Shown here: piece by piece, positions 53,181 to 64,000 of the stretch
Layout: the number at the start of each line of letters is the position of its first letter
Numbering within the stretch: the stretch's first letter is position 1
Source of the DNA: Aurelia coerulea
Taxonomy: Eukaryota > Cnidaria > Scyphozoa > Semaeostomeae > Ulmaridae
DNA: 64,000 nt
Assembly: GCA_039566865.1 (NCBI GenBank)
Contig: CM076956.1
Span: forward strand, 6,397,511-6,461,510
Reading direction: 5' to 3'
Program-made: the position numbers and the translations under genes
Notes under the pieces: generated by a model
Database searches by the model: none
Told to the model about the DNA's origin: nothing
The model's input: only the letters and a program-made list of their open reading frames with translations

Positions 53181-54916
53181 AATTTCAACTAAAAACTGTG
53201 TTTTGACCTCCTTTTATTCCGTAAAATGTACTATCATTTAAACCACATTAACCTGATGAGGTTTCAAATGTTTCAAAATATATGGCTCATTTTGACGAAC
53301 TGCATCAAGCCAAGTTTCATATTCCATTCATTAACCATCAATTCATAAAATTTCAACTAAAAACTGTGTTTTGACCTCCTCTTTTTCTCGAAAATGTACT
53401 ATCATTTAAACCTCATTAAGCTGATGAGGTTTCAAATGTTTCAAAATATATGGCTCATTTTGACGAACTGCATCAAGCCAAGATTCGTCTTCTATTCACT
53501 GACCATCAATTCATAAAATTTCAACTAAAAACTGTGTTTTGACCTCCTTTTATTCTTGAAAATGTACTATCATTTGAACCTCATTAACCTGATGAGGTTT
53601 CAAATGTTTCAAAATATATGGCTCATTTTGACGAACTGCATCAAGCCAAGTTTCATATTCCATTCATTGACCATCAATTCATAAAATTTCAACTAAAAAC
53701 TGTGTTTTGACCTCCTCTTTTTCTCGAAATTGTACTATCATTTAAACCTCATTAACCTGATGAGGTTTCAAATGTTTCAAAATATATGACTCATTTTGAC
53801 GAACTGCATCAAGCCAAGTTTCATATTTCATTCATTGACCATCAATTCATAAAGTTTCAACTAAAAACTGTGTTTTGACCTCCTTTTATTCTCGAACATT
53901 TACTATCATTTAAACCTCATTAACCTGATGAGGTTTCAAATGTTTTAAAATATATGGCTCATTTTGACGAACTGCATCAAGCCAAGTTTCATATTCCATT
54001 CATTGACCATCAATTCATAAAATTTTAACTAAAAACTGTGTTTTGACCTCCCTTTATTCTCGAACATTTACTATCATTTAAACATCATTAACCTGATGAG
54101 GTTTCAAATGTTTCAAAATATATGGCTCATTTTGACGAACTGCATCAAGCCAAGTTTCATATTCCATTCATTGACCATCAATTCATAAAATATCAACAAA
54201 AAACTGTGTTTTGACCTCCTTTTATTCTCGAACATTTACTATCATTTAAACCTCATTAAGCTGATGAGGTTTCAAATGTTTCAAAATATATGGCTCATTT
54301 TGACGAACTGCATCAAGCCAAATTTCATATTCCATTCATTGACCATCAATTCCTAAAATTTCAACTAAAAAATGTGTTTTGACCTCCTTTTATTCTCGAA
54401 CATTTACTATCATTTAAACCTCATTAACCTGATGAGGTTTCAAATGTTTCAAAATATATGGCTCATTTTGACGAACTGCATCAAGCCAAGTTTCATATTC
54501 CATTCATTGACCATCAATTCATAAAATTTCAACTAAAAAATGTGTTTTGACCTCCTTTTATTCCGTAAAATGTACTATCATTTAAACCACATTAACCTGA
54601 TGAGGTTTCAAATGTTTCAAAATATATGGCTCATTTTGACGAACTGCATCAAGCCAAGTTTCATATTCCATTCATTGACCATCAATTCATAAAATATCAA
54701 CAAAAAACTGTGTTTTGACCTCCTTTTATTCCGTAAAATGTACTATCATTTAAACCACATTAACCTGATGAGGTTTCAAATGTTTCAAAATATATGGCTC
54801 ATTTTGACGAACTGCATCAAGCCAAGTTTCATATTCCATTCATTGACCATCAATTCATAAAATTTCAACTAAAAACTGTGTTTTGACCTCCTTTTATTCC
54901 GTAAAATGTACTATCA

Positions 54917-57717
54917 TTTAAACCTCATTAACCTGATGAGGTTTCAAATGTTTTAAAATATATGGCTCATTTTGACGAACTGCATCAAGCCAAGTTTCAT
55001 ATTCCATTCATTGACCATCAATTCATAAAATTTTAACTAAAAACTGTGTTTTGACCTCCCTTTATTCTCGAACATTTACTATCATTTAAACATCATTAAC
55101 CTGATGAGGTTTCAAATGTTTCAAAATATATGGCTCATTTTGACGAACTGCATCAAGCCAAGTTTCATATTCCATTCATTGACCATCAATTCATAAAATA
55201 TCAACAAAAAACTGTGTTTTGACCTCCTTTTATTCTCGAACATTTACTATCATTTAAACCTCATTAAGCTGATGAGGTTTCAAATGTTTCAAAATATATG
55301 GCTCATTTTGACGAACTGCATCAAGCCAAATTTCATATTCCATTCATTGACCATCAATTCATAAAATTTCAACTAAAAAATGTGTTTTGACCTCCTTTTA
55401 TTCTCGAACATTTACTATCATTTAAACCTCATTAACCTGATGAGGTTTCAAATGTTTCAAAATATATGGCTCATTTTGACGAACTGCATCAAGCCAAGTT
55501 TCATATTCCATTCATTGACCATCAATTCATAAAATTTCAACTAAAAACTGTGTTTTGACCTCCTTTTATTCCGTAAAATGTACTATCATTTAAACCACAT
55601 TAACCTGATGAGGTTTCAAATGTTTCAAAATATATGGCTCATTTTGACGAACTGCATCAAGCCAAGTTTCATATTCCATTCATTGACCATCAATTCATAA
55701 AATATCAACAAAAAACTGTGTTTTGACCTCCTTTTATTCCGTAAAATGTACTATCATTTAAACCACATTAACCTGATGAGGTTTCAAATGTTTCAAAATA
55801 TATGGCTCATTTTGACGAACTGCATCAAGCCAAGTTTCATATTCCATTCATTGACCATCAATTCATAAAATTTCAACTAAAAACTGTGTTTTGACCTCCT
55901 TTTATTCCGTAAAATGTACTATCATTTAAACCACATTAACCTGATGAGGTTTCAAATGTTTCAAAATATATGGCTCATTTTGACGAACTGCATCAAGCCA
56001 AGTTTCATATTCCATTCATTGACCATCAATTCATAAAATATCAACAAAAAACTGTGTTTTGACCTCCTTTTATTCTCGAACATTTACTATCATTTAAACC
56101 TCATTAAGCTGATGAGGTTTCAAATGTTTCAAAATATATGGCTCATTTTGACGAACTGCATCAAGCCAAGTTTCATATTCCATTCATTGACCATCAATTC
56201 ATAAAATTTCAACTAAAAAATGTGTTTTGACCTCCTTTTATTCTCGAACATTTACTATCATTTAAACCTCATTAACCTGATGAGGTTTCAAATGTTTCAA
56301 AATATATGGCTCATTTTGACGAACTGCATCAAGCCAAGTTTCATATTCCATTCATTGACCATCAATTCATAAAATTTCAACTAAAAACTGTGTTTTGACC
56401 TCCTTTTATTCCGTAAAATGTACTATCATTTAAACCACATTAACCTGATGAGGTTTCAAATGTTTCAAAATATATGGCTCATTTTGACGAACTGCATCAT
56501 GCCAAGTTTCATATTCCATTCATTGACCATCAATTCATAAAATTTCAACTAAAAAATGTGTTTTGACCTCCTTTTATTCTCGAACATTTACTATCATTTA
56601 AACCTCATTAACCTGATGAGGTTTCAAATTATTCAAAATATATGGCTCATTTTGACGAACTGCATCAAGCCAAGTTTCATATTCCATTCATTGACCATCA
56701 ATTCATAAAATTTCAACTAAAAACTGTGTTTTGACCTCCTCTTTTTCTCGAAATTGTACTATCATTTAAACCTCATTAACCTGATGAGGTTTCAAATGTT
56801 TCAAAATATATGGCTCATTTTGACGAACTGCATCAAGCCAAGTTTCATATTTCATTCATTGACCATCAATTCATAAAGTTTCAACTAAAAACTGTGTTTT
56901 GACCTCCTTTTATTCTCGAACATTTACTATCATTTAAACCTCATTAACCTGATGAGGTTTCAAATGTTTTAAAATATATGGCTCATTTTGACGAACTGCA
57001 TCAAGCCAAGTTTCATATTCCATTCATTGACCATCAATTCATAAAATTTTAACTAAAAACTGTGTTTTGACCTCCTTTTATTCTCGAAAATGTACTAACA
57101 TTTGAACCTCATTAACCTGATGAGGTTTCAAATGTTTCAAAATATATGGCTCATTTTGACGAACTGCATCAAGCCAAGTTTCATATTCCATTCATTGACC
57201 ATCAATTCATAAAATATCAACAAAAAACTGTGTTTTGACCTCCTTTTATTCTCGAACATTTACTATCATTTAAACCTCATTAAGCTGATGAGGTTTCAAA
57301 TGTTTCAAAATATATGGCTCATTTTGACGAACTGCATCAAGCCAAGTTTCATATTCCATTCATTGACCATCAATTCATAAAATATCAACAACAAAATGTG
57401 TTTTGACCTCCTTTTATTCTCGAACATTTACTATCATTTAAACCTCATTAAGCTGATGAGGTTTCAAATGTTTCAAAATATATGGCTCATTTTGACAAAC
57501 TGCATCATGCCAAGTTTCATATTCCATTCATTGACCATCAATTCATAACATTTCAACTAAAAAATTGTGTTTTGACCTCCTTTTATTCTCGAAAATGTAC
57601 TATCATTTAAACCTCATTAAGCTGATGAGGTTTCAAATGTTTCAAAATATATTGCTCATTTTGACGAACTGCATCAAGCCAAGTTTCATATTCCATTCAT
57701 TGACCATCAATTCATAA
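54917..57717 (+). repeat. 2.8-kb block present three times, copy b
   Basis: Same order of marks as 50380-53180: TTTTAAC at 55031, AAATTATTC near 56625, CGAAATTGTAC at 56749, TGTACTAACATTTG near 57090, ATAACATTTCAAC near 57546. Its right half is also part of a 12-unit repeat with the next 2 kb. Confidence 0.8.
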
Positions 57718-58735
57718 AATTTAAACTAAAAACTGTGTTTTGACCTCCTTTTATTCTCGAACATTTACTATCATTTAAACATCATTAACCTGATGAGGTT
57801 TAAAATGTTTCAAAATATATGGCTCATTTTGACGAACTGCATCAAGCCAAGTTTCATATTTCATTCATTGACCATCAATTCATAAAATTTCAACTAAAAA
57901 CTGTGTTTTGACCTCCTCTTTTTCTCGAAAATGTACTATCATTTAAACCTCATTAAGCTGATGAGGTTTCAAATGTTTCAAAATATATGGCTCATTTTGA
58001 CGAACTGCATCATGCCAAGTTGCAAATTCCATTCATTGACCATCAATTCATAAAATTTCACTACAAAATGTGTTTTGACCTCCTTTTATTGTCGAACTTT
58101 TACTATCATTTAAACCTCATTAACCTGATGAGGTTTCAAATGTTTCAAAATATATGGCTCATTTTCACGAACTTCATCAAGCCAAGTTTCATATTCCATT
58201 CATTGACCATTAATTCATAAAATTTCAACTAAATACTGTTTTTTGACCTCCTTTTATTCTCGAAAATGTACTAGCATTTGAACCTCATTAACCTGATGAG
58301 GTTTCAAATGTTTCAAAATATATGGCTCATTTTGACGAACTGCATCAAGCCAAGTTTCATATTCCATTCATTAACCATCAATTCATAAAATTTCAACTAA
58401 AAACTGTGTTTTGACCTCCTCTTTTTCTCGAAAATGTACTATCATTTAAACCTCATTAAGCTGATGAGGTTTCAAATGTTTCAAAATATATGGCTCATTT
58501 TGACGAACTGCATCAAGCCAAGATTCATATTCCATTCACTGACCATCAATTCATAAAATTTCAACTAAAAACTGTGTTTTGACCTCCTCTTTTTCTCGAG
58601 AATGTACTATCATTTAAACCTCATTAACCTGATGAGGTTTCAAATGTTTCAAAATATATGGCTCATTTTGACGAACTGCATCAAGCCAAGTTTCATATTC
58701 CATTCATTGACCATCAATTCATAAAATTTCAACTA
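56720..58735 (+). repeat. 12-unit (2016-bp) higher-order repeat, copy 1
   Basis: Matches 58736-60751 at +2016 bp. Shared marks are CGAAATTG at 56749 and 58765, TGTACTAACATTTG, the longer A-run near 57562 and 59578, and the unusual unit with AAGTTGCAAATTCC, TTTCACTACAAAATG and TATTGTCGAACTTTTAC near 58020 and 60036. That unusual unit is also at 45420, 12601 bp upstream of the first. Confidence 0.83.
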
Positions 58736-60751
58736 AAAACTGTGTTTTGACCTCCTCTTTTTCTCGAAATTGTACTATCATTTAAACCTCATTAACCTGA
58801 TGAGGTTTCAAATGTTTCAAAATATATGGCTCATTTTGACGAACTGCATCAAGCCAAGTTTCATATTTCATTCATTGACCATCAATTCATAAAGTTTCAA
58901 CTAAAAACTGTGTTTTGACCTCCTTTTATTCTCGAACATTTACTATCATTTAAACCTCATTAACCTGATGAGGTTTCAAATGTTTCAAAATATATGGCTC
59001 ATTTTGACGAACTGCATCAAGCCAAGTTTCATATTCCATTCATTGACCATCAATTCATAAAATTTCAACTAAAAACTGTGTTTTGACCTCCTTTTATTCT
59101 CGAAAATGTACTAACATTTGAACCTCATTAACCTGATGAGGTTTCAAATGTTTCAAAATATATGGCTCATTTTGACGAACTGCATCAAGCCAAGTTTCAT
59201 ATTCCATTCATTGACCATCAATTCATAAAATATCAACAAAAAACTGTGTTTTGACCTCCTTTTATTCTCGAACATTTACTATCATTTAAACCTCATTAAG
59301 CTGATGAGGTTTCAAATGTTTCAAAATATATGGCTCATTTTGACGAACTGCATCAAGCCAAGTTTCATATTCCATTCATTGACCATCAATTCATAAAATA
59401 TCAACAAAAAACTGTGTTTTGACCTCCTTTTATTCTCGAACATTTACTATCATTTAAACCTCATTAAGCTGATGAGGTTTCAAATGTTTCAAAATATATG
59501 GCTCATTTTGACGAACTGCATCATGCCAAGTTTCATATTCCATTCATTGACCATCAATTCATAACATTTCAACTAAAAAATTGTGTTTTGACCTCCTTTT
59601 ATTCTCGAAAATGTACTATCATTTAAACCTCATTAAGCTGATGAGGTTTCAAATGTTTCAAAATATATTGCTCATTTTGACGAACTGCATCAAGCCAAGT
59701 TTCATATTCCATTCATTGACCATCAATTCATAAAATTTCAACTAAAAACTGTGTTTTGACCTCCCTTTATTCTCGAACATTTACTATCATTTAAACATCA
59801 TTAAGCTGATGAGGTTTAAAATGTTTCAAAATATATGGCTCATTTTGACGAACTGCATCAAGCCAAGTTTCATATTTCATTCATTGACCATCAATTCATA
59901 AAATTTCAACTAAAAACTGTGTTTTGACCTCCTCTTTTTCTCGAAAATGTACTATCATTTAAACCTCATTAAGCTGATGAGGTTTCAAATGTTTCAAAAT
60001 ATATGGCTCATTTTGACGAACTGCATCATGCCAAGTTGCAAATTCCATTCATTGACCATCAATTCATAAAATTTCACTACAAAATGTGTTTTGACCTCCT
60101 TTTATTGTCGAACTTTTACTATCATTTAAACCTCATTAACCTGATGAGGTTTCAAATGTTTCAAAATATATGGCTCATTTTGACGAACTTCATCAAGCCA
60201 AGTTTCATATTCCATTCATTGACCATTAATTCATAAAATTTCAACTAAATACTGTTTTTTGACCTCCTATTATTCTCGAAAATGTACTATCATTTGAACC
60301 TCATTAACCTGATGAGGTTTCAAATGTTTCAAAATATATGGCTCATTTTGACGAACTGCATCAAGCCAAGTTTCATATTCCATTCATTAACCATCAATTC
60401 ATAAAATTTCAACTAAAAACTGTGTTTTGACCTCCTCTTTTTCTCGAAAATGTACTATCATTTAAACCTCATTAAGCTGATGAGGTTTCAAATGTTTCAA
60501 AATATATGGCTCATTTTGACGAACTGCATCAAGCCAAGATTCATATTCTATTCACTGACCATCAATTCATAAAATTTCAACTAAAAACTGTGTTTTGACC
60601 TCCTCTTTTTCTCGATAATGTACTATCATTTGAACCTCATTAACCTGATGAGGTTTCAAATGTTTCAAAATATATGGCTCATTTTGACGAACTGCATCAA
60701 GCCAAGTTTCATATTCCATTCATTGACCATCAATTCATAAAATTTCAACTA
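58736..60751 (+). repeat. 12-unit (2016-bp) higher-order repeat, copy 2
   Basis: Tandem partner of 56720-58735. A related third start follows at about 60781 (CTTGAAATTG), but after roughly 300 bp it switches to the order seen near 55030 rather than repeating this copy. Confidence 0.83.
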
Positions 60752-60964
60752 AAAACTGTGTTTTGACCTCCTCTTTTTCTTGAAATTGTACTATCATTTA
60801 AACCTCATTAACCTGATGAGGTTTCAAATGTTTCAAAATATATGACTCATTTTGACGAACTGCATCAAGCCAAGTTTCATATTTCATTCATTGACCATCA
60901 ATTCATAAAGTTTCAACTAAAAACTGTGTTTTGACCTCCTTTTATTCTCGAACATTTACTATCA

Positions 60965-63765
60965 TTTAAACCTCATTAACCTGATGAGGTTTCAAATGTT
61001 TCAAAATATATGGCTCATTTTGACGAACTGCATCAAGCCAAGTTTCATATTCCATTCATTGACCATCAATTCATAAAATTTTAACTAAAAACTGTGTTTT
61101 GACCTCCCTTTATTCTCGAACATTTACTATCATTTAAACATCATTAACCTGATGAGGTTTCAAATGTTTCAAAATATATGGCTCATTTTGACGAACTGCA
61201 TCAAGCCAAGTTTCATATTCCATTCATTGACCATCAATTCATAAAATATCAACAAAAAACTGTGTTTTGACCTCCTTTTATTCTCGAACATTTACTATCA
61301 TTTAAACCTCATTAAGCTGATGAGGTTTCAAATGTTTCAAAATATATGGCTCATTTTGACGAACTGCATCAAGCCAAGTTTCATATTCCATTCATTGACC
61401 ATCAATTCATAAAATTTCAACTAAAAAATGTGTTTTGACCTCCTTTTATTCTCGAACATTTACTATCATTTAAACCTCATTAACCTGATGAGGTTTCAAA
61501 TGTTTCAAAATATATGGCTCATTTTGACGAACTGCATCAAGCCAAGTTTCATATTCCATTCATTGACCATCAATTCATAAAATTTCAACTAAAAACTGTG
61601 TTTTGACCTCCTTTTATTCCGTAAAATGTACTATCATTTAAACCACATTAACCTGATGAGGTTTCAAATGTTTCAAAATATATGGCTCATTTTGACGAAC
61701 TGCATCAAGCCAAGTTTCATATTCCATTCATTGACCATCAATTCATAAAATATCAACAAAAAACTGTGTTTTCACCTCCTTTTATTCCGTAAAATGTACT
61801 ATCATTTAAACCACATTAACCTGATGAGGTTTCAAATGTTTCAAAATATATGGCTCATTTTGACGAACTGCATCAAGCCAAGTTTCATATTCCATTCATT
61901 GACCATCAATTCATAAAATTTCAACTAAAAACTGTGTTTTGACCTCCTTTTATTCCGTAAAATGTACTATCATTTAAACCACATTAACCTGATGAGGTTT
62001 CAAATGTTTCAAAATATATGGCTCATTTTGACGAACTGCATCAAGCCAAGTTTCATATTCCATTCATTGACCATCAATTCATAAAATATCAACAAAAAAC
62101 TGTGTTTTGACCTCCTTTTATTCTCGAACATTTACTATCATTTAAACCTCATTAAGCTGATGAGGTTTCAAATGTTTCAAAATATATGGCTCATTTTGAC
62201 GAACTGCATCAAGCCAAGTTTCATATTCCATTCATTGACCATCAATTCATAAAATTTCAACTAAAAAATGTGTTTTGACCTCCTTTTATTCTCGAACATT
62301 TACTATCATTTAAACCTCATTAACCTGATGAGGTTTCAAATGTTTCAAAATATATGGCTCATTTTGACGAACTGCATCAAGCCAAGTTTCATATTCCATT
62401 CATTGACCATCAATTCATAAAATTTCAACTAAAAACTGTGTTTTGACCTCCTTTTATTCCGTAAAATGTACTGTCATTTAAACCACATTAACCTGATGAG
62501 GTTTCAAATGTTTCAAAATATATGGCTCATTTTGACGAACTGCATCATGCCAAGTTTCATATTCCATTCATTGACCATCAATTCATAAAATTTCAACTAA
62601 AAAATGTGTTTTGACCTCCTTTTATTCTCGAACATTTACTATCATTTAAACCTCATTAACCTGATGAGGTTTCAAATTATTCAAAATATATGGCTCATTT
62701 TGACGAACTGCATCAAGCCAAGTTTCATATTCCATTCATTGACCATCAATTCATAAAATTTCAACTAAAAACTGTGTTTTGACCTCCTCTTTTTCTCGAA
62801 ATTGTACTATCATTTAAACCTCATTAACCTGATGAGGTTTCAAATGTTTCAAAATATATGACTCATTTTGACGAACTGTATCAAGCCAAGTTTCATATTT
62901 CATTCATTGACCATCAATTCATAAAGTTTCAACTAAAAACTGTGTTTTGATCTCCTTTTATTCTCGAACATTTACTATCATTTAAACCTCATTAACCTGA
63001 TGAGGTTTCAAATGTTTTAAAATATATGGCTCATTTTGACGAACTGCATCAAGCCAAGTTTCATATTCCATTCATTGACCATCAATTCATAAAATTTCAA
63101 CTAAAAACTGTGTTTTGACCTCCTTTTATTCTCGAAAATGTACTAACATTTGAACCTCATTAACCTGATGAGGTTTCAAATGTTTCAAAATATATGGCTC
63201 ATTTTGACGAACTGCATCAAGCCAAGTTTCATATTCCATTCATTGACCATCAATTCATAAAATATCAACAAAAAACTGTGTTTTGACCTCCTTTTATTCT
63301 CGAACATTTACTATCATTTAAACCTCATTAAGCTGATGAGGTTTCAAATGTTTCAAAATATATGGCTCATTTTGACGAACTGCATCAAGCCAAGTTTCAT
63401 ATTCCATTCATTGACCATCAATTCATAAAATATCAACAACAAACTGTGTTTTGACCTCCTTTTATTCTCGAACATTTACTATCATTTAAACCTCATTAAG
63501 CTGATGAGGTTTCAAATGTTTCAAAATATATGGCTCATTTTGACAAACTGCATCATGCCAAGTTTCATATTCCATTCATTGACCATCAATTCATAACATT
63601 TCAACTAAAAAATTGTGTTTTGACCTCCTTTTATTCTCGAAAATGTACTATCATTTAAACCTCATTAAGCTGATGAGGTTTCAAATGTTTCAAAATATAT
63701 TGCTCATTTTGACGAACTGCATCAAGCCAAGTTTCATATTCCATTCATTGACCATCAATTCATAA
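60965..63765 (+). repeat. 2.8-kb block present three times, copy c
   Basis: Follows copy b at exactly +6048 bp (36 units): TTTTAAC at 61079, AAATTATTC near 62673, CGAAATTGTAC at 62797, ATAACATTTCAAC near 63594. Private changes include TTTTCACCTCC near 61770, TACTGTCATTT near 62470 and TTTTGATCTCC near 62950. Confidence 0.8.
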
Positions 63766-64000
63766 AATTTTAACTAAAAACTGTGTTTTGACCTCCCTTT
63801 ATTCTCGAACATTTACTATCATTTAAACATCATTAACCTGATGAGGTTTAAAATGTTTCAAAATATATGGCTCATTTTGACGAACTGCATCAAGCTAAGT
63901 TTCATATTTCATTCATTGACCATCAATTCATAAAATTTCAACTAAAAACTGTGTTTTGACCTCCTCTTTTTCTCGAAAATGTACTATCATTTAAACCTCA

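Larger units (their letters stand above)
46501..64000 (+). repeat. 168-bp satellite array, segment 4 ('AAACCACATT' subfamilies)
   Basis: About 104 units, same direction, running off the window edge. Between about 47020 and 62490 many units have AAACCACATTAACC with TTCCGTAAAATG. CGAAATTGTAC, TGTTTTAAAATAT, AATTTTAACTAAAAAC with CCTCCCTTTATT, and AAATTATTC recur at fixed spacings of 12, 24 and 36 units. One-base changes lie at about 53025 (+), 57562 (+), 58060 (-), 59580 (+), 60076 (-) and 63610 (+). No gene in the segment. Confidence 0.95.

Noticed and set aside
57987..58220. 77-codon open frame (also at 45386 and 60003)
   Set aside because: A one-base deletion in TTTCACTAC fuses two satellite frames. 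Loss of register without consequence argues against coding.
1..64000. CRISPR array
   Set aside because: Whole 168-bp units are conserved with no alternation of short repeats and unique spacers, and there are no cas genes.
1..64000. CENP-B box in the satellite unit
   Set aside because: I looked for a TTCG...CGGG-type 17-bp motif. TCTCGAAAATG and TTTGACGAACTG have a CG but not the required spacing or CGGG, so none is claimed.

Overview
The window is almost entirely one tandem satellite DNA. A unit of 168 bp, about 31% GC, repeats head to tail on one strand from base 1 to base 64000, about 375 copies in all. It is interrupted once, at 18232-19116, by an 885-bp element with 299-bp terminal inverted repeats and a TA target-site duplication. 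I see no real protein gene, tRNA, rRNA, CRISPR array or bacterial-type operon. The open frames present come from the repeat itself: 168 is a multiple of three, so a frame stays open wherever a variant copy lacks the usual stop. The organism is therefore a eukaryote, and this is probably (peri)centromeric or other heterochromatin. The AT-rich unit and the small Tc1/mariner-like non-autonomous element would suit an invertebrate such as an insect, but the sequence does not settle the taxon.

Layout. (1) 1-18231: satellite in perfect 168-bp register for 107 successive units, dominated by a 34-unit (5712-bp) block duplicated in tandem at about 6556-12267 and 12268-17979. Shorter 14-unit and 5-unit duplications lie before it. 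(2) 18230-19118: the inserted element with its TA duplications. (3) 19117 to about 32215: satellite marked by copies carrying 'CTACCAAATG'. It includes, at 29202-29203, an uninterrupted copy of the insertion site. (4) About 32216-46500: a different mix of subfamilies ('CCGTAAAATG', 'CTACAAAATG'), with a 10-unit tandem duplication (34268-37627) and a 15-unit one (38920-42871). (5) About 46500-64000: 'AAACCACATT' copies and interleaved 9-, 12- and 36-unit periodicities, with one block of about 2.8 kb present three times.

How it works as a whole: no genes act together here. The pattern is what repeated unequal exchange or amplification within a satellite leaves behind: nested higher-order repeats of unequal size, subfamily variants confined to neighbourhoods, and one transposon that landed in a single copy of a duplicated segment. 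Each unit has a 36-bp imperfect inverted repeat next to a conserved stretch of about 70 bp. That is the best candidate for a functional part of the sequence, such as protein binding or a hairpin.
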